From NCBI GenBank assembly GCA_949358305.1, contig OX442316.1:10540001-10604000 (forward strand): a DNA stretch of 64,000 nucleotides. Reading direction: 5' to 3'. The number at the start of each line of letters is the position of its first letter. Within the stretch, counting starts at the first letter, position 1. The DNA comes from Strigamia acuminata. Its lineage: Eukaryota; Arthropoda; Chilopoda; Geophilomorpha; Linotaeniidae. The notes beneath the pieces are model-generated. The model saw only the letters and a program-made list of their open reading frames with translations. It did not search any database and was not told the DNA's origin. Of the stretch, positions 1 through 14,327 are shown piece after piece. The position numbers and the translations under genes are program-made.

Positions 1-108
1 TCGCATTTTCCTACATGCTGGCTGGTTATTCGGCGACAGCAATGAGTAAAAATGTCGAATAGTGCTTTAATTGTGGAATTTATTGAAACAAACATTATTC
101 TCTGTAAC

Positions 109-1637
109 TTATTGTTTTTTCGCCGGCGGACTCTGCTTTAATTGCAGAATAATGGAACGCATACGAGATACATCCTTCGATGTTTTGCTTGTCTTGGGGT
201 TAAAATCACACAACCGGGCAATTTTTTCCCATTCTTGACCAGTAGTTTGTGCGTCACGCTCCATCACGTGCTCTTTTTCAGCATTCCTGTTAAAGGAAAT
301 AAAGGATAAAACAAATTCAAAAGAAAAAAGAAAAAAAATAATTATAAATATCCAGCTAATAGCGTTAAAACTAATTCAGAAGTGGCCAAATTTTTGCATC
401 CACAACGTTTAAATTTTACACAAATTCTTGGCGATCTAATCAAACTAACATCTTGGCCACATCCCGAATGATTGTGTAAGTAATCAACAAATGCAGGAAA
501 CGAAGTAGTCTACTAAAGAGTAAAATGAGACTAGTGTGTTAACGAGCGAGTGTAAAAGCACACACAATGCATTCAGTGATAATTAGTCCACACTAAAATC
601 AGAGGTAAGAAGCAAGAGTTTTTAAAGAAAAGACAGAAGAAAGGAAAGGTATATGTACTCACTTGGACGCTTCCCTGTGGGCAGCAACCAACAAAACAAA
701 AACATTGAATTAAGCAAACAGATCAGTACTTAAATACGAAAATGATCATCTGTTGCTATTATAACTTAATAAGTCACATAAAAGAATGTAGAAATTTTAA
801 CTTTGTTTGTTCTTTTTACGTACTAATGTAGAAATTCATCATCGATCACTAATCTTGCGCTTAATTATGCTGAATTAAGCAATTACCTGTTCTGTGTTTG
901 TGTTTTTTCAACCTGTTCCGTGTGATGTCGATACCATTCATCCAATTCGTGTTGCGCCCCTTCACGAAGCTCGTCCTTTTTTCTCTCCTCCTCCTCGTCT
1001 AAAATCGTTTGAAATATTCAACCATTCTCGAATAATAATTAGCGCAAATAAATAACCTTTTTGTTCCAGTCGAATTTTCTGTTCCTCGCGCCATTTCTTT
1101 ATTTTTTCAGGTTCTTCGCGAACAATTGGCTTTGATGGCGGAGTTGGTTCGCTTTCAGGCATCCCGTTCATTTGAAGCTACGAAAAAATAAATAAATACA
1201 AATAAATACAAATTTAAAAATATTTTCCTACAAACAACTTTTTTTTGTTACTTACTTCATCGGAATTTTCTAAATCTTCGAAATCTCCATTTACTGAAAC
1301 GAAAAAATAGAAATTTTTGTTTAAGTAAAGTGTAATTCAATTTCCTGTGGCAAAAGGTTTATCTGACGAACAATCGAGAGGTCAATGAAATGATTGTTTG
1401 ATTCATTTTTAGTTAACAATTAAGCTGTTTGTTGCTTTTATTATTTGAATTGGTGATTTTTAACTAAGTGGTTTGCTCTTTATATCGAGTACCTTCGACA
1501 TGGATTGGTGAAGGAGCGAAGTTGTCATCCTCTAATCCGGCCAACTCATCCTGCTCGCGAGCAAGAAATTCCGCCGCTGGATCTTCATCGGCGAAATTAC
1601 CTTCTTCAAAATTATTCTCAAAACCAAACTGAGACAT
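109..1637 (-). CDS. Clc: Clathrin light chain
   Basis: Six exons (1493-1637, 1256-1293, 1057-1177, 887-998, 663-674, 109-286) join without frame breaks into about 201 residues. The N-terminal exon contains DPAAEFLAREQDELAGLEDD, the conserved acidic light-chain segment. The middle is charged and helical (KIKKWREEQKIRLEQK, then DEEEERKKDELREG and ELDEWYRHHTEQVEKT), matching the heavy-chain-binding coiled coil. The C-terminus (EWEKIARLCDFNPKTSK, then DVSRMRSIILQLKQSP) matches the calmodulin-binding and C-terminal region of the family. The protein stabilises the clathrin triskelion on coated pits and vesicles. The fifth exon is a 12-nt microexon (codons for EAS with split flanking codons) at the place where vertebrate light chains have alternative neuronal exons; that comparison is from memory. 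It is divergent with ADAT2. Confidence 0.95.
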
Positions 1638-2137
1638 TTTCTAAATAAAAACTTTCCCTTGGACTACAATTAAATGCCCACAACAACTGAGACGGGCGTT
1701 TCGAAAGACGTAGACGGAAAAGGCAACAGAACGGAAACACTCAAAGTCAAACTCACAACTCTAAAAGGCGATTCGTGTTTGAGGCTTTTTTTTTTCTCAC
1801 GTGATATGTTTCGCTTCACTATTACGAATTAATTATAATAAAAACAACTTAAAAAGTGTTAAAGTTTCTTTTTGTTTTTTTTCTATCCCTTAACCTTTAT
1901 AAAAAAAATTTAGTTTTTTAGTCCAAGTTAGATAATTATATAATGAAAATAATTTTGAAAGTAATTGAAATGTTTCAGGTTTTATTTTACCCTCCTATAG
2001 CAACGCTAAAAATAAAAAAAAATAATAGTTAATTAATTTATTCAAAACCATGTTCTAAACGAAAGATTAGACCTCACTAAAGTGGAAACAAAGACTTCGG
2101 CATTTAAAGGTTTCACATTTTCTTAATACCAAATAAA
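1638..2137. promoter_or_regulatory. Putative bidirectional promoter, clathrin light chain / ADAT2
   Basis: The 500 bp between two divergent start codons must hold both 5' UTRs and promoters. I see AT-rich sequence with homopolymer runs and an ACGTGA at about 1799-1804, but no confident core motif. The call rests on gene arrangement only. Confidence 0.45.
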
Positions 2138-2997
<860 letters not shown>

Positions 2998-3502
2998 TCC
3001 GTATTTTCTTTTATAAAATTTTTATATTTACTCTACACAAAAAAGTCACTTAAATAAATATAATTATTTCATAAAATATTAATCGCCTTTATGTTTTTAT
3101 TTTTATTTTTACATTCTCTTACAAAAAGTGTAGAGAAACAAAATATTCAATGAAAAACTATATATTTCTTGGGTCATGGCCAAATCTGCGATCAATTGCA
3201 CACTTACACCAATCCTAAGACACAAACACCGTGAAATAAAACAAAGAAGCGTGAAACACATCTGACGTGACGGCGATTTAAAACTACTTGCAAACTCCTT
3301 ACCGTTGCAGCCAACTATTGATTTCTATAATAGTTGTAACGTCACATTATCCAGCATACCACTCGCACGAACAGTGCTCACTTCTCCTGCGAACATTGCT
3401 CAGCAGGAAAGGAAAGTTGCAGCTCCAGAATGTGAATACTACGGGAAATACAATGACTGACACAGTTGGAAAAAAGGTTAACATCGTCAACAATACACGG
3501 AA
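2998..3502. other. Intergenic, ADAT2 3' end to next gene
   Basis: AT-rich sequence with the ADAT2 3' UTR on the left. A TAA stop at 3479-3481, in frame with the next gene, marks the downstream ATG as the likely start. No other feature is evident. Confidence 0.4.
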
Positions 3503-5218
3503 ATGGACAACGTGACAGAGAGTGATAAAGAAGAAACACAGTGGCCTAATACCAGTAAGTTAAAAATCGATTTTTGCATTTGAATATTATAGCTTAAGCA
3601 GGAGATCATTTACAATTAAGATATAGCTGGCGCTATTTTCTTTAAAATTTAATAATTCATACCGTAATGGAATTGGGGCAACATGATAAATTTATTACAC
3701 GCTTAACATTTTTACGACTTTATTGTCTATTTCTTCAAACAGTTTACTCAGAAACTACATAAAAAAGTCTGTATTGAACGACAATCAATTGCGTTTTGTT
3801 ATTTTGGTTGCCAGACAATATATATTTTTCAAATAAATTTGGATATAATAAGAGTGAAATTTCATTAGTTATATGATCACAAATTGTTGCAAATATTATT
3901 TTAATTAATTGTTGTTTTAAACTGAATTTTTTCTTCCTTAAACCTAGCTACAATGACAACTCAGTTAGAAATTCACACAGAAATTAGCAAAGCAAGTGAT
4001 TCGAAACAATTAACAGATGAAGAGAAAAAATGGAATTACATAATGAGTGGATTAGCTGTTTTACTTTTGCTTGTTATAATTGCCATCGCTAAAGGCCTCC
4101 ATTCATGGCAGTGAGTACTTTCTATTTGCCATAAATAAGTAATAATAATCCTCTTACTAGCTTTTATATTTTACTGTATCTACATTGCAGCATTTTTATT
4201 ACCGATAAAATTTAGCAATAAAACATTCTTTTGCATAAATTCCTAAGAACTAGGGATATTTTCACTTATAACATATTATTTTTTTAAGAGTTCAAGATTT
4301 TTAAAATCTAAATCAATTAACTAATAATAATACTATCAAGAAACCAGTCGGAGTCGCTTAGCAACGCTCAGAGTACCATGTAATTTACTCGATAACAAAT
4401 TTATTTCATTCCTGTCTGAAGTGTTTGTCTGAATTCGGAATAACAGTCTTTACTGCGGCTCATAAATTAGACGAGTTCCTCATTTTTTTCCAAGCATAAT
4501 AAGTGAAAATATTGTGCTAATTCCTGACCTTGACATTTTCTATATTTGAAACTGAACCAATTTCTTTCGAAAACAATATTTTTAAATTTTTTTATTATAA
4601 ATAACTATACTATCTCCGTTTCATTTAGGTTCAGAAGAAAGCCGTGGACAGTGCCTATTTTAAAAGGCCCTGAAAACTCAAAGGAAGCTTGGAGCGGCGG
4701 TGGAAGCTCAAAGCAACAAGCAAACACTCAGCCAATCCACACACGCGGCCTCAAACTAACAAATTCAACACCCACAAATGGAAAAGTAAACGCATAAATA
4801 CCTATTTTTAAATATTCAATAATTCCTCAGTCATCACACGACAAGGTTTATTGCACATTGTAATATCCGCACGTTATACTTACTTATGTCAGTAGCATTG
4901 CTGCCCAATTGCATGTTCAACGGCAATAATGTACTCAGCAGCGCAATAAACCGTGTCCTAACAGCACGCAAATTTTAATAAAACCTATTTCCCCAGTTCC
5001 TTTCCCCGAATATAAGTTTGCCTCAACAGCTGATAAGTCTCCAGAATCTACACATTGAAGATACGGACGATGACAATCGTTCTGTCAGCAGTGCAATATC
5101 TGTTATCAAAGAAACTGATATGGATAGGATCTCAAATAACATAGACAATTATCTGACAAATATCGAATCACAACTTCAAGTTCCATCGTCCGCCAAATCC
5201 CATCACAGCATGAGATAA
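3503..5218 (+). CDS. Unrecognised single-pass membrane protein
   Basis: Four exons (3503-3554, 3948-4110, 4629-4785, 4997-5218) join in frame to about 197 residues. The start is chosen because an in-frame stop lies 21 nt upstream and the context is aaATGG. There is no signal peptide. A polar N-terminus of about 50 residues (acidic, Ser/Thr-rich) is followed by one hydrophobic segment at about residues 53-68 (IMSGLAVLLLLVIIAIAKGL), then a basic RRKPW stop-transfer. The rest is a low-complexity polar tail with an acidic patch (HIEDTDDDNRSVSS) and a helical end. Intron 3 retention would end the protein early at 4797 (GKVNA). I do not recognise the family. Regulators or small adaptors of membranes look like this, but no function is assigned. 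AATAAA lies at about 5521. Confidence 0.7.
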
Positions 5219-6855
5219 ATTATATGCAAAATCGATGACTTCCGAAACAATCTCACTTAGTTTAAAACAGTCTGCAAATTAAAATTAATAAGTTAGAAGG
5301 TGCACTATTTCCAAATATTATAATAATTAGTCTTGCATTAGTTATAAATTATTATAATCAAATTTACAAGATCAAAACTTATAATTATTCATTAGACCGG
5401 TATTAGAGATTGTGCTATCAAGCAGATGTTAAATAAGTAAACACGACAAAACTTCTACATTATAATAATGTGAATAATTAAGTGCACTGGTATACTTCCA
5501 AGAAAATATGCTTTCTGTTGAATAAAATAAAGTTTGTTAAACCCTATGGTTTTTATTAATTTAAAACAAACTTGATTCTACAAAAACCACTCGGAAGCAC
5601 ATCTGATACAGACGCCATGTGATATCGACTAAGACATAATAATGTGGACAAAAATCATTTACAGAAAAGATATGAACATAAAACAATACTTTAAACATAA
5701 AAGCTCCAAACTACTGACACACAAATGATACTAATGGTAATTGGTTAGACAAAAAAACTATAAAAAAATAATAAATAAGTTATAAGTTAAAAGACCAATG
5801 ACCAAGGAAAAATGAAAATGTAATGAGAAACATAAACTGGCAAGTATTAATCAAAACAGGCAAACAATAAAACGTTTTAGTTGCAATAAACAAATTCTTG
5901 TACTTTCCAATTAACTACTTAACATCCAGCACCAACTAACTAATATCGTACAGTTAATGTTTTTTATTATCTGTAAAAGTCAGTTATTTAAGTTAACTCA
6001 CAATGGTACCAATTTTGCTTTGTATTATAATGTCACTAATGGACATCTGTAGACAATTCAAAGAATTATTTACAATAAATTTAGATATCATTTCGTATAT
6101 CAAAATTCCACAACTGTGGACAAATTATCATTCCCCATTAATTTTTCCTAAATTATGAACTTTATGTATCCAAAGAATCGTTTTATTTGCCCCATCGACT
6201 CTCCGGTGGTTACAGCACCCCCAAAATTATTTTATTGCTAGAATATTCAACAGCACAACTTGAGCTAGATTACAAAACAGACAAGGAAGATGAGTTAGTA
6301 AATTAATTTTTATATAATTTTTTCATTTCAATTTTAAACTTTTTGATTTTAAGATATTTTTATTTGATTTGATTTTTATTTTACAACACTTGTCTCCTAT
6401 CAGTCTGATACAATATTCGATTCTCTGAGTTAATTATTTGCATTAGGCCTATTGTGGCTCATCATATGAAAGGTTTCGATATAGTGAAATACCCTGTATG
6501 AAAAATGTCTATGTAAAATAAATAGATTGTCAGTTTTATATCTTCTGAGAAAATCTTATCCTAGAAGTGACTTTTTTTTGTTATTGTAACAGTTTCATCC
6601 TAGAAAATTAAATGCAAAAAGGAGTTGAGTATGAACAATTCCTATAGACTTCGACTGCAAATACTTATACAATCACATGAGTATGGTACTGCACATGAAA
6701 GATTTTTTTGAGCACATGAAACGATAACAGTCTAGAACCTGATACACAAACACAACACAACCTGATGGCATTACCTAAATACTGAAACTCAGCAACATAA
6801 ATGGGACTTTGACAACACTTCACACGATACATACACGTTCAAATCAAATCTTGGT
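5219..6855. other. Convergent 3' region
   Basis: 1.6 kb of AT-rich sequence between the stop codons of two convergent genes. It holds the 3' UTR of the membrane protein gene (AATAAA at about 5521) and presumably a long 3' UTR of the SLC35F gene. No ORF, RNA or repeat stands out. Confidence 0.4.
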
Positions 6856-9800
6856 TCACCTGACGAGTCCTGTCGGGGACCGAAGTCGCGATCGATTTCC
6901 ACCTGACGACGTTTCCAAACGAGACTGATCATCCGGAGTATGCGTTCGTCGCCATCTAAGTACCTTGGTCACATAATCCGGCCAATTTTCTGGAAAGAGT
7001 ATTAGAAGGAAGCCGACTCCGATTAACGTGATGCCCGCTAATTTCATGCCCTCAAATTTCACTCGATTTTGATGAGAATCCAAAGCTAAAACAAAAATAA
7101 AACAAAATAAAATAAAATAAAAATTGATTTCTTTGTTAAACATCAATTACCTGCTGAAAGGGGTACCGCAATTATAAGACCAAGTGTAATAAAGAGTTCG
7201 TACGTAACAGCCACTCCAAAATTGCCAAGTAAATTTGTAACTAGAGAATTTAAATCCAGTACCTTATTTTTTTCCAATAAATATATATAAATATTTAACA
7301 AAAATTACCCAATGAAAGCCCTGCAGCTCCACATAAATCCCACCAGGGTATTCTTAACCATCTAATGATTTCCACGTGAGTGAAATACAAAGTAACCAGT
7401 ATTGGCCATAATAGAAAGGTATTAAAGATGCTGATGAGTGTGAAGAAGAGAGCCACCTGGGCGAAACTTGCTTCGCCAATTATTTTTTTGAAAAGTACCT
7501 GAAATAAAAATTATTTGCAAATAAAAATCAATTATTGTTGTGGTATTTTTTCCCATCTGTTTTCCTGTTTTTTGACCTTGTAAACTGCTGAACCTGCAGA
7601 CGACGCGGCTGCCAAGATTACGCCCCCCAGTGTGGGCGTGCGAGTCAATCCATCCATGTACGCGAGAAGAGCGATGCCAGTATTGCACAAAATCACGGCT
7701 ACAATCTATGCAAAAATATATATGGATTCAGTTTTTGGGTTAATATTTATTTTCAAGATGAAAAAAGTTTTTTTTATATACAAAATAACGCTTGTAGCAT
7801 TTTAATTTATTTTTTTCAATTTTCGTTTGTGAACTTCAGCAAATGGAAATCTGGGAGAAATATGTTTACGCGAATAAATTGGAATCGTGCCTTCAAGCAT
7901 GATTTTTTATATTTTTTTACTTTTTTTTTAAAAACTCTTTTTCGATAAAGAATTTGTTTTTACCCGTACGCCAACAAATTGTTCGTGAAGGATGACCCAA
8001 CTTAAAAGATAAACGAAAGATACACTGGACGAATAAAGCGCGATTACGTCAGTCGCATCAAGCACGCGCAATGCATGGTTGTACATGTAGTTGGTGGTAA
8101 CCCATAACGCACAAAAAAATGCTACTCGGGTTAGAACTTTAACTGTAGTTAAACCTTTTTCACGGAATAAACGAACACTGTCTCTGCAAAAAAAAAAAAA
8201 AAAAAATTATCAGCAAAACGAAAACTCCGCCTGAAAGTTGGCTTCAAATTAAAAAGTTGCTTTGCAGTGAAACCAACCCAAAAAAATCTATCTTTCATTT
8301 CGATTGCTCTGTTAATCTTTTATTTTTTCCCCTCCACTAAGCTTCTTAGCTGCTCTTAAGCTCCGCCAAATACCTTTGCAACAAACACGTAATCCTAGTT
8401 TATTAACTTGTTTTTCTTGTTTAAGTTTCAAGGTGACGTTCAATTACTCTTAATCAGCAAAAGCTTCATTGACTCAGCATATTATTAATTTGCAGCCGAT
8501 AATTAAATTCATTTTTAGTCTCATTATCGAAGCATTAAATTACCTGTATACGGTTTTCAAATTGGATTTTGCAGACCGAGAGAATAATTTCGTCAAGACA
8601 AATAATGGGAAAAATGTCCCGGTCCATAACGTGCAAAACCATGTTGTGAAAAAAGGTGCGTCGTAAATTGCATCCTAAAAAAAAAAATTCAAAAATCAAA
8701 TAAGAGGACAAAATTTCAAACGTATATTAAATTGTAAAAATAAAAATAGTGAAAACTAAACATGAAATAAATAAAAACAACAAGTGGCCAAGTGTTGTGC
8801 GCGTGATTGTGACCCACAAAAATGATATTGCAAACCATAACCTCCCCCTATTGTCTCTCGCTTTTCATTAATTTTTTTTATATCCCATAAAATTACAAAA
8901 CAAAATGTATTTTTGTTTCTAAATTGCACAGAAGCATGGAAATGTCATTAAGATCTGCTGCTCGTAAAAAGGGAGTGGAAACAACAACTTGAGCCATTCA
9001 CATTTTGGCAATTCGCCACGTAGGAATTATTAAGCGACAATCTAAATTTTAATCTTTCTTTTCAAATTAACGAGAAATCTTTTAGTATATAAATCGAGCT
9101 AGATCAAGGACAAAGCTCGATGCGTAACTGCTAACATGCTCCGTCCAAATTAATCATTCAACGTATGCTAACCTTTATTTGACGTCTGCTAATCATAAAA
9201 GCAGTTATGCTAATGGAAATCTTACACTTCGTGCAACATTTTCCATCAAATTCAGTCTGTAAATTACAGTCGATATTTAAAAACAAAAACAAAAGATTTA
9301 AATGCCAAAAAAAGAAGTTAAAATATGATTTTTCTCTAATTAAGCAAGAAGAGGGAAGTAAAATTGATGATACGTCCATAAATCAAACGTGATTCTATTT
9401 GTGCTCAAGCCTTGTACCCACTTCCTCCTCAATACTCACGATAACAGAAATGGATGATTAAAACAAACAATTAAAACACTAGACTAAACTATAACGTTAT
9501 TCGACCTATGTTTAAAGCAAATAAAACGTGCTTCGTGTGCTAATGTGAATCGGCAAGACTAAATAGGTATCAAAGTCCTATAATCTAATTCTCGCCTTGT
9601 CGCGCTTGAGCGAAATCCAATATGGCAGCTGCCAGCGCTCAGAAGAGGCACAGAGGGACATTGGCGGGTCTTGAGTGGCCATGAGAAGAGCGTCGTCTCC
9701 GATCACCTGTGTAGTTGTCTTCAAATAAGGAGTGGCACTGAGGTTGCCGTCGGTGCTTTCCCGGTATAAGTAGGAACGTTTAATAAAATGCGTTGCTCCC

Positions 9801-12800
9801 ACCCACGCTGCTGCCACTGCCATGCTCACTACGCATCCGACTACAGTTTTCCGTAGTCGTTTTGAACAACATTTTTTTCGGATGATAGAAAGTCGACTTC
9901 TTGTTGCTGTTGATTCACTCGTCTGGTCAAGAGAAGTGGAAACACCTAAAACGAATATAAAAAATTACAAATATAAAATAAGCCTAATAATTCAATTTTT
10001 GATATTTATTTAAATTAAAGATTTGTTTTGTTGAAATTGACTTGAGAAAATGAGCAATTTGTGAAATGCAACATCGAGCTTCCCTGCATAACTGAATTTT
10101 GAGTTGTTGCTCTGCTGCACTGCTGAGCAAAGTCGGAAATTGAGATTAGATGAGGTCTGACAAGTACCGTAAAAACACCAAAAAAAATAGTAAACAAGTC
10201 TTTATTTGCTCAAAAACTTACCGTGTTTGTTTCACTACACCTTTAAAACAAATTGTCAACAGGATATATATAATACCGGTATGTATTAATAAAAAAAAAT
10301 GACAACACAAGCACAATTGAGGTTTCAAGAAATGAGCCTAAGACTTTGGCTTACAACACGTTTCTATTTTCAACCCTCAAGCGCGCTTTGGCAATACATA
10401 ACGCAATATATCACGTGTACCAAGAACTCAAAAAATGGCATCCATCTCAAGTCCACCAATAATAAAAAAAAATACCAGCCGCACTTCAAACCCGCACAAA
10501 ATAAATAAGAAAAAAAGAAAAATACATGAAAGAATTCATGATCAATAACCGATCAATATGTGAAAAGCCAACAAATTAAATAAACCCTCGCTGTCATTCC
10601 TCGAACGATGCTGGAGATAAAATTCATTCTAAAAGTCAATTTCTTTTTCTGTTTGTTCTACGGCTTCTTCACGTCTCGAATCTTTTCTTGTTATTTTTCC
10701 AAAAGTTCAGTTGTCCGGACGGAAATTATATACACGTGTCACGTTCTGCGTAGGCATGCATAAACCTGGGAATTTGTTTTTATTTTCCAAAGTGCCCACG
10801 CACACGTTTTAAGCCGTCTCCTGTCAAATGCAAATTCGAATCGTTCGAGGTGTTTTACGGGACAAGCATGATCACAACTGATAGGATTTGTCTTTTCAAA
10901 TTATGGGAAGCTTAGGGAAAGTAATAATATCGTGTGATGGAGGAAGGGATAGTAAAAAAATAAAAAAAGCTGTTAACTTGAAGCTAGACCAAGGCTAAAA
11001 TCGGTGAAGCGTGTGCGCCCAAAGCAGAGCATCAGTTTTATTTATTTGATCATTCTGCAGGATAACGTGAACGAAGCTTTGCACTTAAGTGCCATTAAGA
11101 ATTAAATATTAATAAATAAATAAAAATGATTTAGGGTGTAATAGAGTTAAACGCAATTATTTGCTATTATACAATACAACAAATGTTTGGCTTTAAGTTC
11201 TCTTGTTTTTTTGTAGATTTTTGTGGGAAAGTTTTATAAAGATAAATCGAGTCAGCCAGTGGGTGTGATGATAAATATTTTAGATGTTGCGGCGTAGATA
11301 TTGGTTTTAAAATATAAATATGGGCAACGCGTGTTGAGAGTAAAATATCGTATTAAATGTTAATGTGGAATAGTCATGGGCTTGTCTAACAAATGTTTAT
11401 CTTTTGTGACTTTTCCTCTAGAGATTTGCAGCACTTGACAGCCAAAAGTAAAAGAACACGTGTTCGTAGAAATAAAAGTGAGAGAACTTATTAAAAAATA
11501 ATGAGTTGAAATTAATTTTCTCGGTGGATTGTGGTTTAACACGAATTAAATCGCTTAATTTCAGGATTTGCGAGAAATTATTTTATTTTTAATGTTTCAA
11601 TTAATTTCAAATAGGAAAAATAAAATCTGCTAATCGGGTCATGAACCTTCCACTGATTGATCTAGAAAAGACAATACAATTCTACAAAGGTAACATAAAA
11701 GAAAAGAAAATCTGTAAACCGTGTCGAAATGGAACAGATGGCTTTCACTGCAGTGCGGTGGGAAAAAAATAAAAAAAAAAATAAAATAGAAAAATTAACG
11801 CTTAAAAATGATGTTAACAGTCTTTAAAACCTTTAATAGCAAAGGTGTTAATGTGAAACCAGGTAAAAATCCACATCAACTCAACATGGATGTTGTAAAG
11901 TGGATTTTTTTCAAAAATGATTTTTCATTTGACGAGTTTTTGCCATTTACCGTATTCTCACCGTGAAATATTAATAATTAGTGATTTATAAAAACTATAA
12001 CGAAAACAGGTAATCAAGTTGAGATCAATCGATTTTCAAGGCGCATCAACCGAGTTGTGGTGCCAACTGCCAAGCTAGAAATCACGCCATTAACCTTGAG
12101 CAAATCATCTTTCCTCGTTTTCTTCATTATCACAACGCGACCTCAACTCGCAAAGAAGCTTTTCGTCTTTGCAGGGATTTGTTGCGATACAATGCTTTTA
12201 ATTTAAATTAGGGAAAACCGATCCCACATTTTATAATCTCTTATTTCTTTCGAAAATAAAATCATCCGGGAAAAAGCAAAGACGCACGCAGTAATTCGTC
12301 AAGAAGATTGCCGCACCTAACTTCATTTCCATGACAACAGTTAAGATTTTTTTTCCTCATCATCTTTTACTTACCACCCGAGCTCGGTCGCTGACTGAAA
12401 TAAAATTTGCAAAGTGGATTGATTCGATTCTAAAACACACTTCATTTACGTTTCCACGGTAACATATTTACATTTTTTATTTATTTATATTGTTTTCTCG
12501 GTCGAACGGTTACCATTATCATTGATCAACCAAAACACAGAAAAGTTCTTTCGAGATAAATTACTCATGCAGTTCACAAATTGAAACGTAAAACGCATCC
12601 GAAACCTCAGAAAAGCAGATTTAATACTTAAGGGACTAATAGAATGGAAAATAAGTGCAGGGTCGAGCTTCCTTACCATATTTGTCACCAAACAGAGAGA
12701 AACATTTAAGTATACAAATATAAAATGTTTAAAAAGCAGTGGGAAAGAAATGTTTCTTAAAGAGAACCTTTAATAACCTTTCCAGGGGGGTCGATAGGCG

Positions 12801-14327
12801 CAAGAAAAAGATGACACCTTGTGATGAAAATAAAGTTTAAAAAAATTCAATATCTTTGAATTAAATTGAATTATAGAGAAAAAGCCTGTTTCTTTCTTAT
12901 AATTAATTTGTGATTGATGATGCGTGACGTACACTGTACATAAAAATAATACAAGAGTTTGAATTATTTAATGAAATCTTTGCGGTTTTTCCTTAAATAA
13001 ACTAGTAATTATCGCTGTAAAACATTCTTTAAAAAAAAAACGCTGCTGTAATGATTTGCAATTAATTGACCATTAAGTCTACTGCTGGATAGGCTAGAGA
13101 TCACCATCAACCTTCTTATGGGCTCTTGTCCTTTTCCTATCTGATTGTTTAATTATTGATCACACGGTTCATTATTGATGAATCGTTACTATTATTAGAC
13201 TAGTCCACAATTACTTCATATTCATCGCGAGGAACTTGAGTGACGGATAAATCAAAATGGAAAAGTGGGGAAATTTTCGAGCAAGGAGGATAAAAGGAGA
13301 TAAAAGCATCGAAAATCTATATTCCATTACTACATTACGGCAAGATGTAAACATGTGTGTAATAATATTTGACCAATTCTCTAAGTGCCGAGTGGAATAC
13401 AGTAATTAAATTTAAATGAAAAGAAACTTTATACCACATCTGTTACAATTCACATGTTGAAAATCATAAACACTAAAAATTAAATGTAACCGATATCGCT
13501 AACTTGTAAGTCTAAAATTATAAACAGAATAAATAAATTTCGGTTTATAATTTTATAACTAGGCGATATCAGTCACATTTAGGGAATTTGTGGAACTCTA
13601 ACTCGAGTTCCATACACAGTCCGCACTCAAATTTGTTTTTAATGCAAACAGAAGCCATTCTCGTTTAGAATCTTACGACTTTTAAACGACTTATGCAAAA
13701 AAGTGCATCGATCACGCACAAATTAATACTTTCATCCAGTTTTTGCCAGTTTAATTTTACATCTTGAAAAAATCATTTTTTTAGAAAAAAAATCATGTAA
13801 TTTAATTACCGCGCAAGCTACTACACGTTTGTATATTTGTTTATCTTAGAAAAACATGAAATATTTGCTAATTTAATCAAAAATAACCTTGACTTCCTTT
13901 TTTGCAGTGTCAAGTCGTTTACCCAGCAACCAAATCGACTTGATCATAATCCATACGACATGTCACTCGAGTTTTATTACGGTAAACATCAACATGAAAC
14001 TGGTAATTAGTGTACGTTTAGAAACTCCGGTTTATTTTATGTTAAATAATGGACATAAAACGGGAGTTATCAAATCATAATAGAATTGTAATAGAAATTA
14101 TTACCTGTACTACTTGTAGCAGGGAGACTGGACGCGGAGGAAATGGTAGCAGCCGTGGAAGGAAGCTGCAAACTCGGTGTGTTGGAACGAGATATGGCTC
14201 CGTTAAGTTGTTTAAAAATTGATGTTGGACCCGGTCTTGATTCGGGTCTGGCGCGATCTTCGGAAGTTATTACCAAGGTTGGTGGACGGTAAGGTTTTGA
14301 TATTGTAGAGATGCGCTCATCACCCAT
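6856..14327 (-). CDS. SLC35F: SLC35F3/F4-type solute carrier (drug/metabolite transporter superfamily)
   Basis: Eight exons (14105-14327, 9707-9945, 8544-8674, 7964-8183, 7577-7705, 7309-7498, 7151-7240, 6856-7085) join in frame to about 483 residues. The N-terminus (about residues 1-125) is Ser/Thr/Pro-rich and cytosolic. The membrane domain then starts with VSMAVAAAWVGATHFIK, followed by the family signature YDAPFFTTWFCTLW. Further landmarks are TTNYMYNHALRVLDATDVIA, the paired small-residue TM helix VILAAASSAGSAVYK, and FEGMKLAGITLIGVGFLLIL before the cytosolic tail. The signature and the FLL(I/L)LFPE(N)W end resemble SLC35F3/F4, of which F3 has been linked to thiamine transport; the substrate here is inferred only. 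An extra about 20-residue polar stretch separates TM1 from the APFF motif. Intron 1 is about 4.2 kb. Confidence 0.88.
9946..14104 (-). other. Large first intron of the SLC35F gene
   Basis: 4.16 kb between coding exons 1 and 2, AT-rich throughout. The scattered short ORFs have no splice support or family resemblance. The only structured element I found is the inverted repeat at 13482-13580. Intronic enhancers are possible but not shown. Confidence 0.6.
13482..13580. repeat. Imperfect inverted repeat (about 40-bp arms)
   Basis: The left arm (13482-13525) contains GATATCGCTAAC and AAAATTATAAAC. The right arm (13543-13580) contains GTTTATAATTTTATAAC and GGCGATATC in inverted order. The arms are separated by about 17 bp and would form a hairpin. 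It may be a decayed miniature element or a regulatory palindrome. Confidence 0.5.

Noticed and set aside
9578-9700. C-terminal extension of the SLC35F exon beyond TTTQ
   Set aside because: A GT donor after CAG at 9707 joins in phase to the exon with the conserved DAPFF motif. The extension is intron read-through.
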